Shown: in pieces, positions 35,006 to 42,914 of the stretch | Layout: the number at the start of each line of letters is the position of its first letter | How positions within the stretch are numbered: position 1 is the stretch's first letter | Source: an uncultured Roseobacter sp. | GTDB taxonomy: Bacteria > Pseudomonadota > Alphaproteobacteria > Rhodobacterales > Rhodobacteraceae | Assembly: GCF_947495275.1 (NCBI RefSeq) | Contig: NZ_CANLYL010000002.1 | Location: forward strand, 248,001 to 312,000 | Reading direction: 5' to 3' | DNA: 64,000 bases | Translations under genes and position numbers: made by a program | The notes under the pieces: generated by a model | Told to the model about the DNA's origin: nothing | The model's database searches: none | The model's input: only the letters and a program-made list of their open reading frames with translations

Positions 35006-35911
35006 ATGTCCTACACATCCCTTATGACGACCGATGCTGCGTTTTCACGGTATGAGGAAATCCGCAGGCGTCTTCCCCAGACGACATTTCCGTCCCGGAG
35101 CCAAAGTCGTGCATCCCTTGCACAAGTGGCTGACGATGTGGATGCATTTGTGCTGGACGCTTTTGGTGTCCTGAATGTTGGCCAAACCCCGATCCCAGGC
35201 GCTGTCGAACGAATGGCGGAGCTGCGCAAAATGGGTAAAAAACTGGTCGTGCTGACCAACGCGGCCAGTGATACGCGCGTGGCAGCCCTGAAGAAATATC
35301 GTAAATTGGGGTTTGATTTCACGGCTGATGAGGTCGTCGCCAGCCGCGATGTGTGCGCCGCACGGCTCGGTGATCACCTGCCGCTGGGACGATGGGGCGC
35401 GCTGTGTACCGATGTCGATACCTTCGTGGATCTTGATACAGACATTGTCCGCTGGACCGCAGCCGAGCCTTGGGATGTGGACGGGTTTCTGTTTCTGTCC
35501 AGCGCGGCCCTCGATGCGGCGACCATGACCGCCCTGAAGGCTGATTTACACAGGCGCATGCGGCCGCTCCTGGTCGCCAATCCCGATATCGTGGCCCCGC
35601 GTGAAACGGGTTTGAGCTGTGAACCCGGATATTTTGCCCATTTGCTGGCAGATGAGACCGGCGTTGAACCAGTGTTTTTTGGCAAACCCTTTGGCAATGC
35701 ATTTGATGATGTCAAACGGCGGTTGCAGGGGATCGCGCCTGAACGCATTGCGATGGTTGGCGACACCCTGCATACTGACATCCTCGGTGGCCGTGCCGCT
35801 GGTTTCAAAACCGTCCTGATCGAAAGGTTCGGATTGTTTTCTGGTACGGATGTTGGTCCCTATATTCGTCTGTCCGGGATTGTTCCTGACTACATCTGTC
35901 CCGTCACTTAG
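35006..35911 (+). CDS. HAD-superfamily class IIA hydrolase with altered motif I
   Basis: 301 residues. Cap type and order fit HAD subclass IIA (NagD/AraL/glycerol-phosphate phosphatase relatives): motif I FVLDAFGVLNVGQTPIPGA, motif II VVLTNAASDTR, motif III lysine in FFGKPFGNAF, motif IV IAMVGDTLHTDILGGRAAGF. Motif I reads D-A-F-G, so the usual general-acid aspartate two residues after the nucleophile is phenylalanine. Last gene of the operon, 3 bases after the epimerase. May remove phosphate from a dead-end sugar phosphate, as proposed for AraL, but the motif I change leaves its chemistry open. No ribosome-binding site is obvious. Confidence 0.78.
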   Translation: MSYTSLMTTDAAFSRYEEIRRRLPQTTFPSRSQSRASLAQVADDVDAFVLDAFGVLNVGQTPIPGAVERMAELRKMGKKLVVLTNAASDTRVAALKKYRKLGFDFTADEVVASRDVCAARLGDHLPLGRWGALCTDVDTFVDLDTDIVRWTAAEPWDVDGFLFLSSAALDAATMTALKADLHRRMRPLLVANPDIVAPRETGLSCEPGYFAHLLADETGVEPVFFGKPFGNAFDDVKRRLQGIAPERIAMVGDTLHTDILGGRAAGFKTVLIERFGLFSGTDVGPYIRLSGIVPDYICPVT

Positions 35912-35980
35912 ACAGGGCAATCGACGTCCTAGAGTTGTTGCGGAAACGAGCCAGACGTCACCCGTTTTTGTGTTCCCCGA

Positions 35981-36015
35981 TGAAAAGTGCCCCCGCCAGA
36001 AGTGCTGGCGAGGGC
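35981..36015 (-). terminator. Intrinsic terminator for the type I secretion operon
   Basis: Stem GCCCCCGCCAG (35989-35999) with CTGGCGAGGGC (36005-36015), loop AAGTG, one mismatch. Read on the minus strand it is followed by CACTTTTCA. It lies about 85 bases after the HlyD-type adaptor stop and also faces the convergent HAD gene, so may act in both directions. Confidence 0.6.
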
Positions 36016-36098
36016 GTCTGAAGCGCATGTTGATAAACAGGGCAATTGTTAAAAAGGGTCACAGAAAAAAATGCACTCGTTAAGATTTGCGCTTCAAA

Positions 36099-37466
36099 CT
36101 ATTCGATAAAGGTTCTCGCGATCCGGTCACTGAGTGGCTGGGTCAGATAACTGATCGCAGTACGCTCGCCCGTATTGACAAAAAGGTCTGCGGGCATTCC
36201 AGGTAGAAGTTCGAGATCGGCAATCGCTTTGGGCTGATCTGCGTTCAGTTTTACGCGGGCGATGAAATAGCTCTCACCGGTTCTGGCGTCTTCCAGGCTA
36301 TCTGCCGAGATGTCGAAAATCTGCCCCGTTGCTTCTGGGATATCGCCTTGATCGAATGCAGAGAGACGCACGCGGGTGCTCTGGCCTACTTTAAGTTTTT
36401 CGATATCCGCCGTGTTGATCCGCGCTTCAACGATCAGTGGGTTGTCAGCTGGAACGATATCCAGGATGGCTTCGCCGGGGCGCACAACGCCCCCCGCAGT
36501 AAAGAGGCTCATATTGACGACACGGCCATCTGCTGGCGCGGCAATGTATATCCGCTTGAGGCGTTCTGTGGCACCGGCATAGCGGGGTGCCACCACGGAG
36601 ATTTGGGCATCGACGGCGGCCAGTTCCGTTGCGATGGCTTCATCTCGCAGTTTTTGCTGGCTCAGATGCGCGAGTTTCAGCTCCCCGATCTGGTTTTCGG
36701 CCTGAGCCTGCTGGGTCGCCAAGGAGGCGTCAATGCCACGCAGTCGTTCAATTTCGATCCGGCGCGCGGTGACCCGCGTTGCCGCGACGAGGCCCTTGTC
36801 AAAAAGAGTTTCGAGATTTCCCAGTTCGGTTTTGGTGATCTCCAGCTGACGCGCGTTGGAACCGCGCTGCGCTTGAATTCCGGCAACTTGGTCACGCAGG
36901 CTTTCGATACGTTGATCAAGGATGTCGCTTTCCGTCTGCCGCGCCCGCGCCTCGGTGGCAAAAAGCTGTTTCTGGGTGAGATATGCGGAGTGCCAATACT
37001 CTTCCTTTGCGACCCGAGAGGCTTCAGCCACATCTTTCTGCGAGAACACACTGGCGCCATTGATCTGTGCCATAAGGCGGGCGCGTCTTACGGTAAGCTC
37101 TCCAAGCTGGCTGCCAAAAACATCGAGATCGACGTCAAGCTCAGCGCTGTCCAGCTCGACAAGCGTCTGACCTGCCTGCACAAAATCACCGTCTGATACG
37201 AGTATGCTGCGCACGATACCGCCATCCAGATGCTCGACTGTCTTGCGATTTCCCTCGACCACAAGCGAAGCCGGAGCCACAACCGCGCCGTCCAATTCAG
37301 AGGAAAACGCCCAGTAAAAAGATCCACCAAGAAAGATGATAAGCATCGCAATTCCAGCCAGAACAAAGCCTCTGATGCGTGGTTCCGCCGCGGGGCCGCT
37401 GATGCGGTTATAGTCTTCGAGGCGCAAGACCTCTTGAGCCCGGGGTGCCGAAATAAGTGCAGTCAT
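36099..37466 (-). CDS. Type I secretion membrane-fusion protein (HlyD/PrtE family)
   Basis: 455 residues. One N-terminal transmembrane segment (FVLAGIAMLIIFLGGSFYWA), then a lipoyl-like part (VVEGNRKTVEHLDGGIVRSI), a long coiled coil at about 120-280, and a beta-barrel region (IYIAAPADGRVVNMSLFTAG, GEAILDIVPADNPLIVEARI). Ends with LLPGMPADLFVNTGERTAIS, the HlyD signature region. Links the inner-membrane ABC exporter to an outer-membrane TolC channel, which is not in the window. ATG overlaps the exporter stop. Confidence 0.93.
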   Translation of the reverse strand: MTALISAPRAQEVLRLEDYNRISGPAAEPRIRGFVLAGIAMLIIFLGGSFYWAFSSELDGAVVAPASLVVEGNRKTVEHLDGGIVRSILVSDGDFVQAGQTLVELDSAELDVDLDVFGSQLGELTVRRARLMAQINGASVFSQKDVAEASRVAKEEYWHSAYLTQKQLFATEARARQTESDILDQRIESLRDQVAGIQAQRGSNARQLEITKTELGNLETLFDKGLVAATRVTARRIEIERLRGIDASLATQQAQAENQIGELKLAHLSQQKLRDEAIATELAAVDAQISVVAPRYAGATERLKRIYIAAPADGRVVNMSLFTAGGVVRPGEAILDIVPADNPLIVEARINTADIEKLKVGQSTRVRLSAFDQGDIPEATGQIFDISADSLEDARTGESYFIARVKLNADQPKAIADLELLPGMPADLFVNTGERTAISYLTQPLSDRIARTFIE

Positions 37467-39208
37467 TGTGCTGTTCCTTCCATCCGGAGTTGCTGTTTCA
37501 CGCGCTTGACCTGTTTTGGTCGTTGCCCATCCAGAACGTTTTGTTGGGTCGGTCGCAGGACATCGTCCTTATCGCCAAACTGGGTTTGCGTGCCGTTGCT
37601 GAGTATGAGCACCTTGTTCACGGCTTGCAGCGTGCTGGGGCGATGGGTCATGACGATTACGATGGCCCCGCGTTCACGCGCGCTCTGAATGGCCTTGCGC
37701 AGGGCCTGTTCGCCGGTTGAGTCCAGATCGGAGTTGGGCTCGTCAAGCACAAGGATGAAAGGGTCATTGTACAGTGCGCGCGCCAGAGCGATCCTTTGAC
37801 GCTGACCGCCTGACAGGAAATATCCGTTGCCGATCTTGGTCTCATATCCATCCGGCAGCGTGCTGATCAATTCATGCACGTCGGCAGACATCGCGGCCTG
37901 TAATACCTGCGCATCATCAATGGTGGTGGAGAAACGCGCGATGTTTTCCCTGATCGTGCCATCAAACAGATCCACATCCTGAGGCAGATACCCGACCAAT
38001 CGGCCAAGATCTTCGGTATCCCATTTTGACATGGCCGTGCCATCCAACGTGATGGCGCCGCGTTGGGGCATCCAGATGCCTGCCAGCATCTTGGCCAGCG
38101 TTGATTTGCCCGATCCACTTGGGCCAATGACGGCCACAACGTCTCCGGCGTCCAGCGCGAAGTTGATGCCGCCGATTGTTGCGTTTTGGGCACGCGGAGG
38201 TCCTGCCTGCGCAATGCTTGCTGCCAGGGAGATTTCCGGGCGAGGCAACTGCAGCCGTGGCGGCGCGGAGGGATAGTCGGCGGCGAGAGATTTTAGTTTG
38301 TGATAAGAGCCACGCGCTGCCAGAAAGCTGCGCCACTGGCCGATGAGCTGATCAATGGGGGCAAGGGCCCGAGCCAGCACGATGGTCGCGGCAATCATGA
38401 CCCCGGCGGTGGTTTCACCGCTGATGGCTAGTGCGGCGCCAAGACCCAGAATGGCAGATTGCAGGCCCATGCGGATGGTTTTCGAGATCACCGAAAATGT
38501 GGCGATACGGTCGCTTGCTTTGGTTTTAAAGATTTGAGTCTGTGCCTGAAGAGCGCTCCAGCGACGCGCGAGGTCACTTTTCATCCCCATGGCGTGGGCC
38601 AGTTCGGCGTTGCGTTCGCTGGTTTGAAAAAGCGCATCTGACCGGCCTCGGGCAAAGGCGGCATCCTGCATTGGCGTTTGCGCTCTGGCGTTGTTGATCA
38701 GCGCCAGAAGCGTCAGAACCACGGCCCCGGAGACACCGAGCAGGCCCAAGAGCGGATGCAGAACGTAGAGCAGTGCAAGGTATATCGGAATCCAGGGGGC
38801 GTCGAAGAAAGCCGTAAGTGTCGTTCCGGAAATGAAATCCCGAAATCCGTTCACGTCATCGACGGGGTTTTCACCGGCGACAGAATGCCCTTGAACCCGG
38901 CGGCGCATCGCTGCGGCAAGAATGGGCTCACCAATCTCTAACTCAAAGCGTGCACCAAGCCGGTTAAGGATACGCATCCGCATCAGGTCCAGACATCCTA
39001 TCACCACGAACACGCCTCCCAGAAGTAGTGTCAGGGCAATCAGCGTCTCGATGTTCTGGCTCGTTAGCACCCGGTCGTAGACCTGAAGCATGTAAAGCGG
39101 CCCTGCGAGCATGAGAAGGTTCAGAAAGAGGCTGAAGACAGCCACGGCGGCAAATCCGCTGCGCAGCGCGCCCCAGGCTTTTTTGACGGAGTTGGATTTC
39201 TGGAACAT
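37463..39208 (-). CDS. Type I secretion ABC exporter (PrtD family)
   Basis: 581 residues: six membrane segments in the first ~330 residues (FAAVAVFSLFLNLLMLAGPL, YMLQVYDRVLTSQNIETL) and an ATPase domain: Walker A IGPSGSGKSTLAKMLAG, LPQDVDLFDGTIRENIARF, signature [15 protein letters not shown], Walker B FILVLDEPNSDLDS, H-loop MTHRPS. No C39 peptidase domain, as expected for RTX exporters. Sixty bases downstream of a large RTX/CHRD protein gene on the same strand, the likely cargo. Confidence 0.95.
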   Translation of the reverse strand: MFQKSNSVKKAWGALRSGFAAVAVFSLFLNLLMLAGPLYMLQVYDRVLTSQNIETLIALTLLLGGVFVVIGCLDLMRMRILNRLGARFELEIGEPILAAAMRRRVQGHSVAGENPVDDVNGFRDFISGTTLTAFFDAPWIPIYLALLYVLHPLLGLLGVSGAVVLTLLALINNARAQTPMQDAAFARGRSDALFQTSERNAELAHAMGMKSDLARRWSALQAQTQIFKTKASDRIATFSVISKTIRMGLQSAILGLGAALAISGETTAGVMIAATIVLARALAPIDQLIGQWRSFLAARGSYHKLKSLAADYPSAPPRLQLPRPEISLAASIAQAGPPRAQNATIGGINFALDAGDVVAVIGPSGSGKSTLAKMLAGIWMPQRGAITLDGTAMSKWDTEDLGRLVGYLPQDVDLFDGTIRENIARFSTTIDDAQVLQAAMSADVHELISTLPDGYETKIGNGYFLSGGQRQRIALARALYNDPFILVLDEPNSDLDSTGEQALRKAIQSARERGAIVIVMTHRPSTLQAVNKVLILSNGTQTQFGDKDDVLRPTQQNVLDGQRPKQVKRVKQQLRMEGTAQ

Positions 39209-39267
39209 GGTGTGGACCCTTTTTGTTGGCAGGGACGGCGAGGCAACCCGCCGTCCCGTTTGTCGGC

Positions 39268-42200
39268 TTAGACCGCGAAGTCGTCTTCGCTCAGCTGCGT
39301 GCTGTCGATGCCTTCAAGGCGCAGGGAGCTGTCGGAGGAGAAGGACAGAACCGCATCAGCGCCATCTTGTGTGAGGCTGCTTGCCAGGTCGAAATCCGGG
39401 CCAAAGTCACTCAAGCGGATTTGGTCCACACCAAGCTGGAAGTCGGTGACCACATCGTTCCCGTCGCCCGGGGCGAAGTTGAACGTGTCCGCACCTGCGC
39501 CGCCGGTCAGCAGATCATTGCCGCCTTCACCGCTTATCAGGTCGTCACCATCGCCACCGTTCAGGACATTGTCGAGATCGCTGCCAATGATGACATCGGC
39601 GTCGTCGGATCCGATCACGTTCTCGATCGAACTCAGGACATCGGTTTCGATCACATTGTCGATCACATCCAGACCGATCACACCGGTGCCGCCTGTGGCA
39701 TCCGTGTCCAGTGTTGCTCCTGCGTCCACCAGCGTGTCCTGCACAACCGGGCCGTTGGCACCGGCGGGTGCATTGTGCAGATGGATTGCAGATACAACGC
39801 CCGGGATCGGAGTGTTCAGATCCGCCTCATTGAGGCCAACAACGCTCAGTTCGGAAGAATAGAGCACCTCACCTGCCTCGTTGAACGAGATTGTGACTGT
39901 TGCCTCGCCTGTGGCGTTGCTGTCCGATGTTGGCCCGGGTTCCTGGCTGGCATCCAGCGATCCAGCAAGCTCGATCACACGGTCATGACCGGTGCCTGTG
40001 TCGCTGATGACCTCCAGTTGGCCACGGATCTCGCCAGCGGGGAAATCAGATGTGTGGATGTTGTAGTAGAGGTTACCCGCCACTGCCTGCTCCACAAACT
40101 GTGCCCCATCGGCGATGGCTGAACCGAACTGACCCGGTGCGACGACGGTCTGATTGACCACTGACACGTTAAAGCCGGTTTCACGTGTCGCCGTTCCGCT
40201 ACCGTTTGGCCCCAGATTGACCGTAACAGCCACATCGAGGTCGGAGAAATCGACCGTGTCGAAGCCGTCGCCCCCGTCGATGAAGTCGTTGCCAAGACCG
40301 CCAACGATAACGTTGTCACCGTTGCCTGCGATCAGGACGTCATCGCCCGCGCCGCCGTCGATGGTGCCATTGATCTGGCCAAGGTCGACCACAACGTCAT
40401 CACCTGCACCCAGGAGCACGTTGCCGTTGACCACACCATCGTCGTCGTTGACGAAAGTGACTGTACCCGCATCGGTCGCGTCAATGGCATTGACGTTGCC
40501 GCGAATCTCACCTTCGTTGATGATCGCACCCAGCAGTTCAAGACCGCCATCAACCCGGATACCTGCAGCAGCATCGCTGTCTTCAGAACCGGCGATAAGG
40601 CCGTTGTTCTGCACCAGACCGGCAAAGCCTGCATCTTCCTGATTGCTGAACAGACGCAGACCGTCACCAACCTGATTGCCTTCAACCGCGTCACCACGGC
40701 CCTGGAACGTGCCATCGTTGATAACGGCCGCGGAGACAATATCGCCATCCACGTCGCCGGTTTGCAGAGCAACGCCTGAGCCATTGTTACCTAGGCCAGC
40801 ATCGACGAGGCCGGAGTTGGTGAAGCTGTAGTTGTCAGCGGTACCATCTGCATAGACTGTGCCATTGCGCTGATTACCCGTACCAAGGATGGAGCCTTCG
40901 TTGACAACGTCGAGGCCTTCGCCATCGATGTTCAACGCGCGGCTGTCAGAGGAGACCGTTCCGCGGTTGATGAAGGACCCCCCGGAATGGTCGCCCGTAC
41001 CGAAGTAGACACCGTTTTGGACACCGGCGAAGGTACCGCCTGCTTCGTTGACCAACTCACCCTGGAAGTTGACATTGTTCACAGCCCGGAACGCACCGGT
41101 GGTGCCTTGCGCGCTTTCGGAAGTCACCGAACCCGAGTTGGTGATCGACCCCTCAAAGAACGCGGGGCCAAATCCGGCGTCAGACCGCACACCTTCGAGG
41201 CGGATACCATCACCTGCGGTACCGGCAGCGGCCGAAGCCTGACCACGCCCGGAAATGTCGCCCGCGTTGGTAATCTCAACGTCGCCGTTGCCCTCAGCCG
41301 CCAGCGACAGGGAGATACCTGCGCCCTGATTGCCTTCACCGGCATCAACGGTGCCGTTTGCAAGGTTCTGGATCGAGAAGCCGCTTGCCGTATCATCCGC
41401 ATAGATTGTGCCGTTGCGCTGATCGCCGGTGCCCAGAATGTCACCGCCATTGACGAGATCAACGCCTGACCCGTCGATGTTGACCGCCCGGCTGCCGGAT
41501 TGGATCGTGCCAAGGTTAAGAATATCCAGATCATGTTCGGCATTGCCGACATAAAGACCGTTGCGGACCCCTTCGATCGTCCCGGTTTGGGTGTTGAGAA
41601 TGCGGCCGTCCGCGCCAACGCCATCAGCAATTCGGATACCCGCTGCCGTGCCCTGATCGCTTTCAGAAGATACCAGACCGCTGTTAACGATATCGGTATC
41701 AAGGATCGCACCTTCGGCCCCGTCATCGACGCGAATACCATCGCCCGCAAGACCGGTGTTGGCCGCAGCCTGCCCGCGGCCCTGAATGGTCGATCCAAAA
41801 CCGTTGAAGATGGATGTTGATACGACGTCACCTACTTCGTCGCCAACCTGCAAGGACACACCCGCGCCCTGATTGCCGTCGCCTGCGTCAATGGTGCCGC
41901 CTGCAAAGTTGCTGATCGAGACGTCTTCGGCAGTGCTGTTGGTATAGATCGTACCATTGCGCTGATCACCCGTGCCGATGATGTCGCCAAAATTGCGAAC
42001 GTCGATACCTTCACCTTGAATATCCACCGCCCGGCTGTCAGAGGAGATCACGCCACCTCTGAAGTTGTCCAGCTGACCGGAGCTATTTGGCCCAGCGAAG
42101 CGAACGCCGTTGAACTCTCCCGCGATCTCACCAAAGTTTCGAATGGTGGCACTGCCGGATACCAGGATACCGCTTGCCAGCGCATCCGCACCGGAATTGG

Positions 42201-42465
42201 CTTCGATGCTGCCGGAACGAAAGTTGAAGACCTGTGCATCCTCACCTTCAACAGCTACCGCAGCTTCGGCATTGTTCGTTTCGATTTCACCAAAGTTCAG
42301 CAAACGGGCAAAATCATTGTCCAGCAAGAACGCCGGCGTGTTGTCGACAACGGTGCTCTGAAAGAAACCGTTTGTCAGGGTTTGTCCGTCTCGGACCGTT
42401 TCTTGTGCCAGCGTCGACGTCGTCAAAAGACGGGCGCGCAGACCAGCGAGTAGTTCGGAAAGCAT
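39268..42465 (-). CDS. Large secreted repeat protein with CHRD and RTX regions
   Basis: 1065 residues, very acidic, no classical signal peptide; GGAG precedes the ATG. Residues ~50-660 are beta-rich repeats like those of passenger/adhesin proteins, with three long units of about 182 residues (see repeat entry). Then RTX nonapeptides (GGAGDDVLIAGNGDNVIVGG), a CHRD-like region (NLYYNIHTSDFPAGEIRGQL and AIHLHNAPAGANGPVVQDT), and a second RTX block (NVLNGGDGDDLISGEGGNDL) before a C-terminal TDFQLGVDQIRLSDFG-type secretion signal. Encoded directly before the exporter and adaptor genes, so it is probably their substrate and ends up at or outside the cell surface. Function unknown; adhesion or biofilm matrix is a guess. 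Confidence 0.85.
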   Translation of the reverse strand: MLSELLAGLRARLLTTSTLAQETVRDGQTLTNGFFQSTVVDNTPAFLLDNDFARLLNFGEIETNNAEAAVAVEGEDAQVFNFRSGSIEANSGADALASGILVSGSATIRNFGEIAGEFNGVRFAGPNSSGQLDNFRGGVISSDSRAVDIQGEGIDVRNFGDIIGTGDQRNGTIYTNSTAEDVSISNFAGGTIDAGDGNQGAGVSLQVGDEVGDVVSTSIFNGFGSTIQGRGQAAANTGLAGDGIRVDDGAEGAILDTDIVNSGLVSSESDQGTAAGIRIADGVGADGRILNTQTGTIEGVRNGLYVGNAEHDLDILNLGTIQSGSRAVNIDGSGVDLVNGGDILGTGDQRNGTIYADDTASGFSIQNLANGTVDAGEGNQGAGISLSLAAEGNGDVEITNAGDISGRGQASAAAGTAGDGIRLEGVRSDAGFGPAFFEGSITNSGSVTSESAQGTTGAFRAVNNVNFQGELVNEAGGTFAGVQNGVYFGTGDHSGGSFINRGTVSSDSRALNIDGEGLDVVNEGSILGTGNQRNGTVYADGTADNYSFTNSGLVDAGLGNNGSGVALQTGDVDGDIVSAAVINDGTFQGRGDAVEGNQVGDGLRLFSNQEDAGFAGLVQNNGLIAGSEDSDAAAGIRVDGGLELLGAIINEGEIRGNVNAIDATDAGTVTFVNDDDGVVNGNVLLGAGDDVVVDLGQINGTIDGGAGDDVLIAGNGDNVIVGGLGNDFIDGGDGFDTVDFSDLDVAVTVNLGPNGSGTATRETGFNVSVVNQTVVAPGQFGSAIADGAQFVEQAVAGNLYYNIHTSDFPAGEIRGQLEVISDTGTGHDRVIELAGSLDASQEPGPTSDSNATGEATVTISFNEAGEVLYSSELSVVGLNEADLNTPIPGVVSAIHLHNAPAGANGPVVQDTLVDAGATLDTDATGGTGVIGLDVIDNVIETDVLSSIENVIGSDDADVIIGSDLDNVLNGGDGDDLISGEGGNDLLTGGAGADTFNFAPGDGNDVVTDFQLGVDQIRLSDFGPDFDLASSLTQDGADAVLSFSSDSSLRLEGIDSTQLSEDDFAV
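40486..42036 (-). repeat. Three ~182-residue internal protein repeats
   Basis: Units begin SRAVDIQGEGIDV (residue 144), SRAVNIDGSGVDL (325) and SRALNIDGEGLDV (508), i.e. 181 and 183 residues apart. Each continues with a GTGDQRNGTIYADxTA-like segment, a VDAGxGNQGAGVSLQ-like segment, a GRGQA-like segment, GDGIRxxx, and NSGxVxSESxQGT. DNA boundaries are about 42036, 41493, 40944 and 40486. The units have diverged, so this is an old internal duplication. Confidence 0.85.
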
Positions 42466-42914
42466 GGGGAGACTCCATAATTGTTTTTCGGTTGCGGACA
42501 GCTGCCAGGAGGCAAATTGTCCGTGCCCTATTTCTTATGAAGCCGGTGTTGGCCTGAGAAATTCACGGTCTGAATGAGTGCCATAAGCCCACCAAATACT
42601 CACAGCGCCCGTGATCTCTGAAATTATTTTATATAATTTTATCAATTAGTTAGGATAATCCTGTATCACCTGTGAAACTATTCGATGTCGCTTGCTGACA
42701 TTAATGTCAGCTGTGTTGAGCCAATTTTTTGACCTGAAATTCGACTTTTGGCTTTCAGAAGGAGGCTTGGATCAAGGCTGATCAAACTATGTCGAGCAAA
42801 GATATCGCTGTGGCTGCACAAAAGAAGTTTCGCCGCCCGCAGTTGCGACGGCAGGTTTCGGGAACGAAAAGTTCGAGTAACGGGCGGAACCCTCTCCGCA
42901 AGTTAACGCACTTC
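42466..42914. other. Control region upstream of the large RTX/CHRD protein
   Basis: About 450 bases with no gene. It contains an AT-rich inverted repeat AAATTAT-TTTAT-ATAATTT (42621-42639), an AGGATAATCCT palindrome (42652-42662), and an 18-base palindrome described separately. The dense symmetry suggests a regulated promoter for the secretion operon. Confidence 0.5.
42694..42711. promoter_or_regulatory. 18-base perfect palindrome GCTGACATTAATGTCAGC
   Basis: Perfect two-fold symmetry over 18 bases, about 230 bases upstream of the RTX/CHRD start and about 200 bases after the LysR-type gene stop. Typical size and form of a dimeric regulator site. Which protein binds is unknown; the adjacent LysR-type regulator is one candidate. 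Confidence 0.55.

Noticed and set aside
24728-35911. Reading the SIS and AraM-like genes as a formaldehyde-fixing or ether-lipid pathway
   Set aside because: No hexulose-phosphate synthase and no ether-lipid synthase genes are present; the operon is built around a sugar importer and kinase.
39268-42465. Treating the large repeat protein as an autotransporter
   Set aside because: The passenger-like repeats suggest it, but there is no C-terminal beta-barrel or signal peptide; RTX blocks and adjacent exporter genes point to type I secretion.
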